64,000 bases of DNA, from positions 186,001 through 250,000 of the forward strand of contig JAHBBC010000034.1 in NCBI GenBank assembly GCA_019915015.1, given 5' to 3'. Source of the DNA: Auriscalpium vulgare (Eukaryota > Basidiomycota > Agaricomycetes > Russulales > Auriscalpiaceae). The notes beneath the pieces are model-generated. The model worked only from the letters and a program-made list of their open reading frames with translations. It made no database searches and was not told where the DNA came from. Shown here piece by piece: positions 59,637 to 64,000 of this stretch; position 1 is the stretch's first letter, and each line of letters begins with the position of its first letter. The position numbers and the translations under genes were made by a program.

Positions 59637-60259
59637 GTATGTTGCTGTTAGTATTACGGCTAGTCGGATACTCAACTCAGACTCAGCATCGCACACGCGT
59701 GTCCCAGCCATCACTAAACCACGCGCACATCGCGTCGACCTCGCGAAACACATCTGGGCGCGCATCAAAGGCTGGATATGGAATACTAGACGCTACGATC
59801 GTAACGATGTGCACTATGTGAGTACTCCAGAGATACGAATGTGGAGCAGCTGACGTTCAACCTTCGAGCACAGGTGACCGTCACCTTGCGTGCAGGGAGC
59901 TACACTCGCCCGCATCCTCATCTTCCATGGCCAGTATTACTCCCTGGGCTCTACATCCAACGCACGATCGCTCTCCACGTGCACGCCACGAGCTGTCCTC
60001 GAGTCGTCGCCCATTCGCGCCCGGCGCTCGACCCTGACGCGCGCATACATCGCGGTGGCAGGTGCCCTCGTCGACAACGGACATCACCAGAGCCCTGTAC
60101 ACACCTGGTCAGTACACTGCTGTTCATCGCGCTCACATTGTTGTCCTCATCGCCCTCGCTCAACCTCTCGCCCGACAGCACCCAACCCTACCCAACACCA
60201 CGCCCCTGCACACCCTACCTGCGCCCACGACTCATCGCGCATTGACGCCATTGCTGGAC

Positions 60260-61146
60260 ATGCCTTCGCGCACCCTCGCATCGCCGCCGCCGACCCGTGG
60301 CGCCATCAACTGCTTTCGTTCGGAAATGTGCGGCATCCGTGAAGCCCCGGGCCTTCGTCCCGTCGCGAACGTCGGCCGGCGTGTGCTTCGCACCATCGCC
60401 TTCGCGATGCTACAGCCGGTCCGCGAGCTGCGTGGCGACGAGTTCGTGAAAGCATGGCTCGATTGTGTGAGATGTACGTCGCACCGGGATTTCTGTCCGA
60501 GTCGCGCGCTGACTTGTACCTAGGCCATCGTCATCTGTGCAAACAGGGCGTCCAACAGAGAGGGCCTAACCTCTCCAATTTCATGTACTGCAGGAAGGGC
60601 GGCGCTGTTTGCGGCTTTTCCAGCGATTGGGATCTGGCCAACATCCAAGGAGAAGAAAACACTCACGGCTACCTAGAACGCACCGGCACCATCCCCTTCA
60701 TGCCGCTCGCGCTACTCAATACCGAGTACTGGGATGGAAAGATCGAGAGGACCTACTATCACGACCTGGAGTCGTTCGTCTGGGTCCTCGCCTTTCAGTT
60801 CCTCAGCTTCGAGAAAGGCGGGAAGAGGCTCAAGAAAGGTCCGCGGCCAGCCGACACATGGGAAACAGGAGACTATGAGCAATGTCGCAAGGAGAAGCTC
60901 GACTTTGTGATGGATGGCATGGAGAAGGAAGACATCGCGGAGGCTTGGAAAGATGAGTGGCCACTAGCGCGTGACCTTCTCACTGTCACCGCAGGAGCCT
61001 GGGTCCTTCGACGGCCCGGACTACAGCGGCGGCGGACCAGAAGCCCAGGCGGAGTCCGCCAGCCCGTGGTTGACCCCACATCGGATGATACCTATTACAC
61101 GACCGTTATCGAGACCATGGAGGATTACGGATATTCAGTACAGTGA
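60260..61146 (+). CDS. FunK1-like kinase C-lobe protein, copy P
   Basis: The complete counterpart of copy A: exons 60260-60473 and 60524-61146, a 50-nt intron and 278 residues from MPSRTLASPPPTRGAIN to YGYSVQ. The catalytic loop is QRGPNLSNFMY, so the HRD Asp is missing, while SSDWDLANI and YYHDLESFVWVL are kept. The N-lobe is absent. The middle of exon 2 (MPLALLNTEYWDGKIERTYY) matches copies K and O, not its other homologue G. It is a likely pseudokinase. Confidence 0.85.
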
Positions 61147-61544
61147 CTCCGCGCAATGCGGATGCCCACTCCGAACCGAATTGTACTGAGTTTTTCGGCA
61201 TGCAGGTATAGATTGTGATTGAATTACGCGTACCTTCACCACATGGACTGCATCGAAAATCGATGCGCATTCTCGTATGTACTATTATTATGTAGCATAC
61301 AGGTCTCGTACATAATGAAATCAGAAGCTCAGATTGTGCGACGCAGACGAGTCCTCTGCGAAATCACGGTGGACCGGCGTCAACACGAACCTTCCGCGAG
61401 CCGCACAGTACTGCTTGACTTTGATTGTGCTGCACAGAATCCACGCCTCAGCATACGCGAACGATCCATACCAGTTGTACATGCGCACCTTGATAATGGA
61501 GTTCAATTTGCAGTCAAAAATTGCCGTTGTTCCGCCCATATCTA

Positions 61545-62822
61545 TCACCGCCAACTCAACCAGATATCACAGAGAGCTCCGGCGCGGAGCACCTGAGCGA
61601 CATCTTCCTGAAATGTCCGTGGGATCTTAATTTGAGGCCCCGGAGATCACAGCGCGTAGTTATCTGTAGGATACCTCTGAGATATCTATGAGATATCTCG
61701 AAGAGACAGTACAGATATTTTGCCTGGGCTCTCGAAAAATTTGGATATCTGTGAAAGCTCTGGAGAAAATTTCCCCCCACTCGTGCCATCACACTGTTGT
61801 TTGATGGAAGTGTCGAGCAAGCCTGCCCTAAATACACTCATGCCCGCGTGACCATGTTCAATGTTCAACCTTCGAGCGTCGCCAACCCTCTTTCCTCCCG
61901 ACTTCATCACTTCCCGCATGCCGGCCACGATGATACGTCTCTGCAAATACCAACCTGACATGAACACTGGATCCGAAAGGCCGTGGATGACACCACTCAG
62001 AGAAAACGCCAGCCTCACGCTCCCGCAGTCGCGCTCGAGTCCGTCCCACTCGCCGCTTCGTCCGCCCTGTCTGCCGCCCTGTTCGCTCGCCGCCCTGTCT
62101 GCTCACTGTCCTGTCCGCTTGCTGCCCTGTCCCGCTCGCTGCCCTGTCCCGCTCGCTGCCCTGTCCCGCTCGCTGCCCTGTCCCGCTCGCTGCCCTGTCC
62201 CGCTCGCTGCCCTGTCCCGCTCGCTGCCCTGTCCCGCTCGCTGCCCTGTCCCGCTCGCTGCCTAGCACAACTGTGCTGTCTGCTATGTCGCGCTTCCCAT
62301 CCTCCAAATCGTCCGGACTCCGCCGTCTGTCGACATTCCTCATCGTCATTCTTAGGCTAGGACTGTTTAGCCAGCAACATATCGGGAGAGCTGGGGTACT
62401 GCTGGGACTGCCTGCCTACTCACGCTCCTTGTGTAGTGTTTATTGATGTTGTCATTGGGAGACTCTACTCTTACTATTGTAAATACATACTACAGTAGTA
62501 CATGCAGTACCTTTCAATGCTAGTTTGCTGAGCACCACATAAGCGGCAAGCAAAAATTTTAAGCCCGGAGAAATCAAGGGAAATAATCAAGCGGTGTATA
62601 TTTATAAGCGAGAGCCACGGCCGGCACCTCGAAGACCTGGCGCATTGAATACCTGTGGGATATCCTAGGAGATCTTTGCTAGGTATCTGAATTTTCTAGC
62701 TCTCCTGTGATACTCATCTTCAGACCTCACAGGCCTGCCCTCGATATCCTACAGCTCTGATCACAAGGACTCAAGCATATTGTGCCGAGTCTTTAACTCA
62801 GACCCGGTTGAGTTGGCGGTGA
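61545..62822. mobile_element. Non-autonomous TIR element, right copy, with TA target duplication
   Basis: This 1.28-kb element is bounded by TCACCGCCAACTCAACC and its complement GGTTGAGTTGGCGGTGA. It is flanked by TA at 61543-61544 and 62823-62824. The empty site CCCATATCTAGGCTAGG seen elsewhere (for example 5505-5525) has a single TA, which confirms insertion with a TA duplication. No transposase frame is seen. It is identical in kind to 1332-2540 apart from the minisatellite length and the left edge. Confidence 0.82.
62125..62262. repeat. 17-bp minisatellite, about 8 units
   Basis: The same CTGTCCCGCTCGCTGCC unit as at 1905-1980, here with about eight units. The 68-bp length difference between the two elements is exactly four units. 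Confidence 0.87.
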
Positions 62823-63789
62823 TAGGCTAGGTCCATCAGTGAAAAGTCATCCTACTGTCGAAGGTAATTGAAATGAAGAAAGGCGCGGGCTCGTATGCGC
62901 TCGGACCATCCCCGCGCGCACTCTCCTCCGCCACTCTCTGCCCAACCACCCCGCCGACAGTGCGCTGCGCCCGCTAGCGCGCACTGGCGCTGTGTCGCGG
63001 TCCCTCGTCATCGTCTAAGCGTGGACTGCGCCGCCAGCTGCCGTACTTGCGGGGCGTCCGCACCGTGTCGTGGACTGGTTCTTGAAGGCCGCCACGGCAC
63101 TGCGGGAGCGGACAGGTGGCAGGACTGTTGTGTTTTGTGGTAGTTCAAGTCGCGGCGCTGGCGAGAAGAGGGTGAGCACGAAGGCAGGGCTGAGAGAAGC
63201 AGAACACGGACCGGTCGCAGTCACAGGCCTCGCAGGCCACCACAATGCTCCGTCTTGAAGCTTGAAGTCCGAGACGGAATAGGGCGCGTACTGGGATCGC
63301 TGGGAGGCACGGCGGAGGCACGTTCCGTGTAGCAGCGTAGCTAATGAACGTAGATTTGTGCTTGCTGGCTTGCGCAGGGATGTGCGGCTTTTCGGATGGT
63401 GCGGGTGCGGGCGCCGCGGACAGGAGCGTGGCGCGGGCGATGCGGTTTAGCTGGCCGTGGTGCGGCTCAGCGGGCGGTTCAGCGCAAGCAGACCGTTATA
63501 AAAACCCTGCGATGCAGGCAGGCGTCGGGCCAACGAGGAAAACTCGCCTGTGCAGCGTTCAAAATGCTCGTGGGCGTGAGGTCTACGGTCATGTCAGCGA
63601 CTGGATGAGAGATGCCAGAGCGCAGTCATACGCACCGTCGGACCAGGTTCGACCGCTCCATAGGCCCCCGAAGGTCCACTGTCGCAGCGAAGAGCGATCT
63701 GTGAATGTGAGTGCAGCAAGATGATCGCGAGATGCAGGGAGCAAGCATCGGCCCGTGACTTCCGGTCGGGAGGGACGCGCGCTGCCTCG

Positions 63790-64000
63790 AACACACATCT
63801 GTACATCGTAATGCATCGCCCCACGTTCTCAAACTCAGTACTCAATGAAGATCTCCTCGCACATCTTTGCGTCGCCGCCGGCTCGTCTCCCGCGTATCTC
63901 GACCGCGTCGCAGGCTGTTTCCTCGATAACTCTTCGACATCTATTTGGCACAATTTATCCTCTCGCCAGCCGGACCTGATGCCTCGACGAGGAGACTGCC
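63790..64000 (+). promoter_or_regulatory. Start of a further leader block at the window edge
   Basis: This matches 3541-3750, the leader of copy B. It implies that another B/F-type FunK1 gene begins shortly beyond the right edge of the window. A small deletion relative to the left copy lies just before it, near 63775. Confidence 0.6.

Larger units (their letters stand above)
55418..64000. repeat. Inverted copy of 31532-38930; partly direct copy of 50345-53720
   Basis: This block carries copies N, O and P, the counterparts of I, H and G in inverted orientation. Its first 3.3 kb is also a direct repeat of 50345-53720, with an offset of 5053 bp across copies K and O. The block is longer than 31532-38930 mainly because of the TIR element at 61545-62822. 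Confidence 0.8.

Noticed and set aside
61858..62349. 163-codon frame with QRAGQGSERDRAASGTG repeats
   Set aside because: It is the antisense reading of the 17-bp minisatellite inside the TIR element; the frame length varies only with unit number.

Overview
The window is nuclear DNA of a basidiomycete fungus, most likely an Agaricomycete. Protein-coding genes are cut by introns of about 47-60 nt with GT...CTGAC...AG signals. The dominant gene family is the fungal-type protein kinase (FunK1) family, which is characteristic of mushroom-forming basidiomycetes. It sits beside a CYP-type P450, a basidiomycete seven-TM protein, and secreted GH92 and GH31 glycosidases. There is no prokaryotic organisation.

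About two thirds of the window is a FunK1-like array: 16 recognisable copies, intact or broken, plus one small relic. They are carried on recent segmental duplications arranged as nested inverted and direct repeats. Positions 1-6709 are repeated in inverted orientation at 28570-34033. The block 31532-38930 is repeated inverted at 55418-64000. The block 35006-40107 is repeated inverted at 49166-54266, and 50345-53720 is repeated directly at 55418-58760. The two window ends (1-4034 and 60264-64000) are direct copies of one another.

Two single-copy islands lie inside the inverted repeats. Island 1 (6710-28569) holds an acidic disordered protein, a convergent GH92/GH31 glycosidase pair, an aldo-keto reductase, an unrecognised small gene and three more diverged FunK1 copies. 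Island 2 (40108-49165) holds a P450 and a seven-TM protein.

Most FunK1 copies are 'headless'. Their reading frame starts at about helix D, without the glycine loop, the ATP-binding lysine or the helix-C glutamate. Three (35600-36928, 52347-53681, 57400-58701) are longer in-frame chimeras that retain an N-lobe remnant. The catalytic HRD aspartate is kept in some subclasses and replaced in others (QRG, HGP, HEP). Copies that are near identical in their flanks differ in patches inside the C-lobe, and those patches match other subclasses. This points to gene conversion as the engine of diversification. A 1.2-1.3 kb non-autonomous element with terminal inverted repeats and a TA target duplication is present in two copies of one flank and absent from the third.

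Splice sites were read by eye and by comparison between copies. Sequence outside the listed genes is mostly duplicated FunK1 flank.
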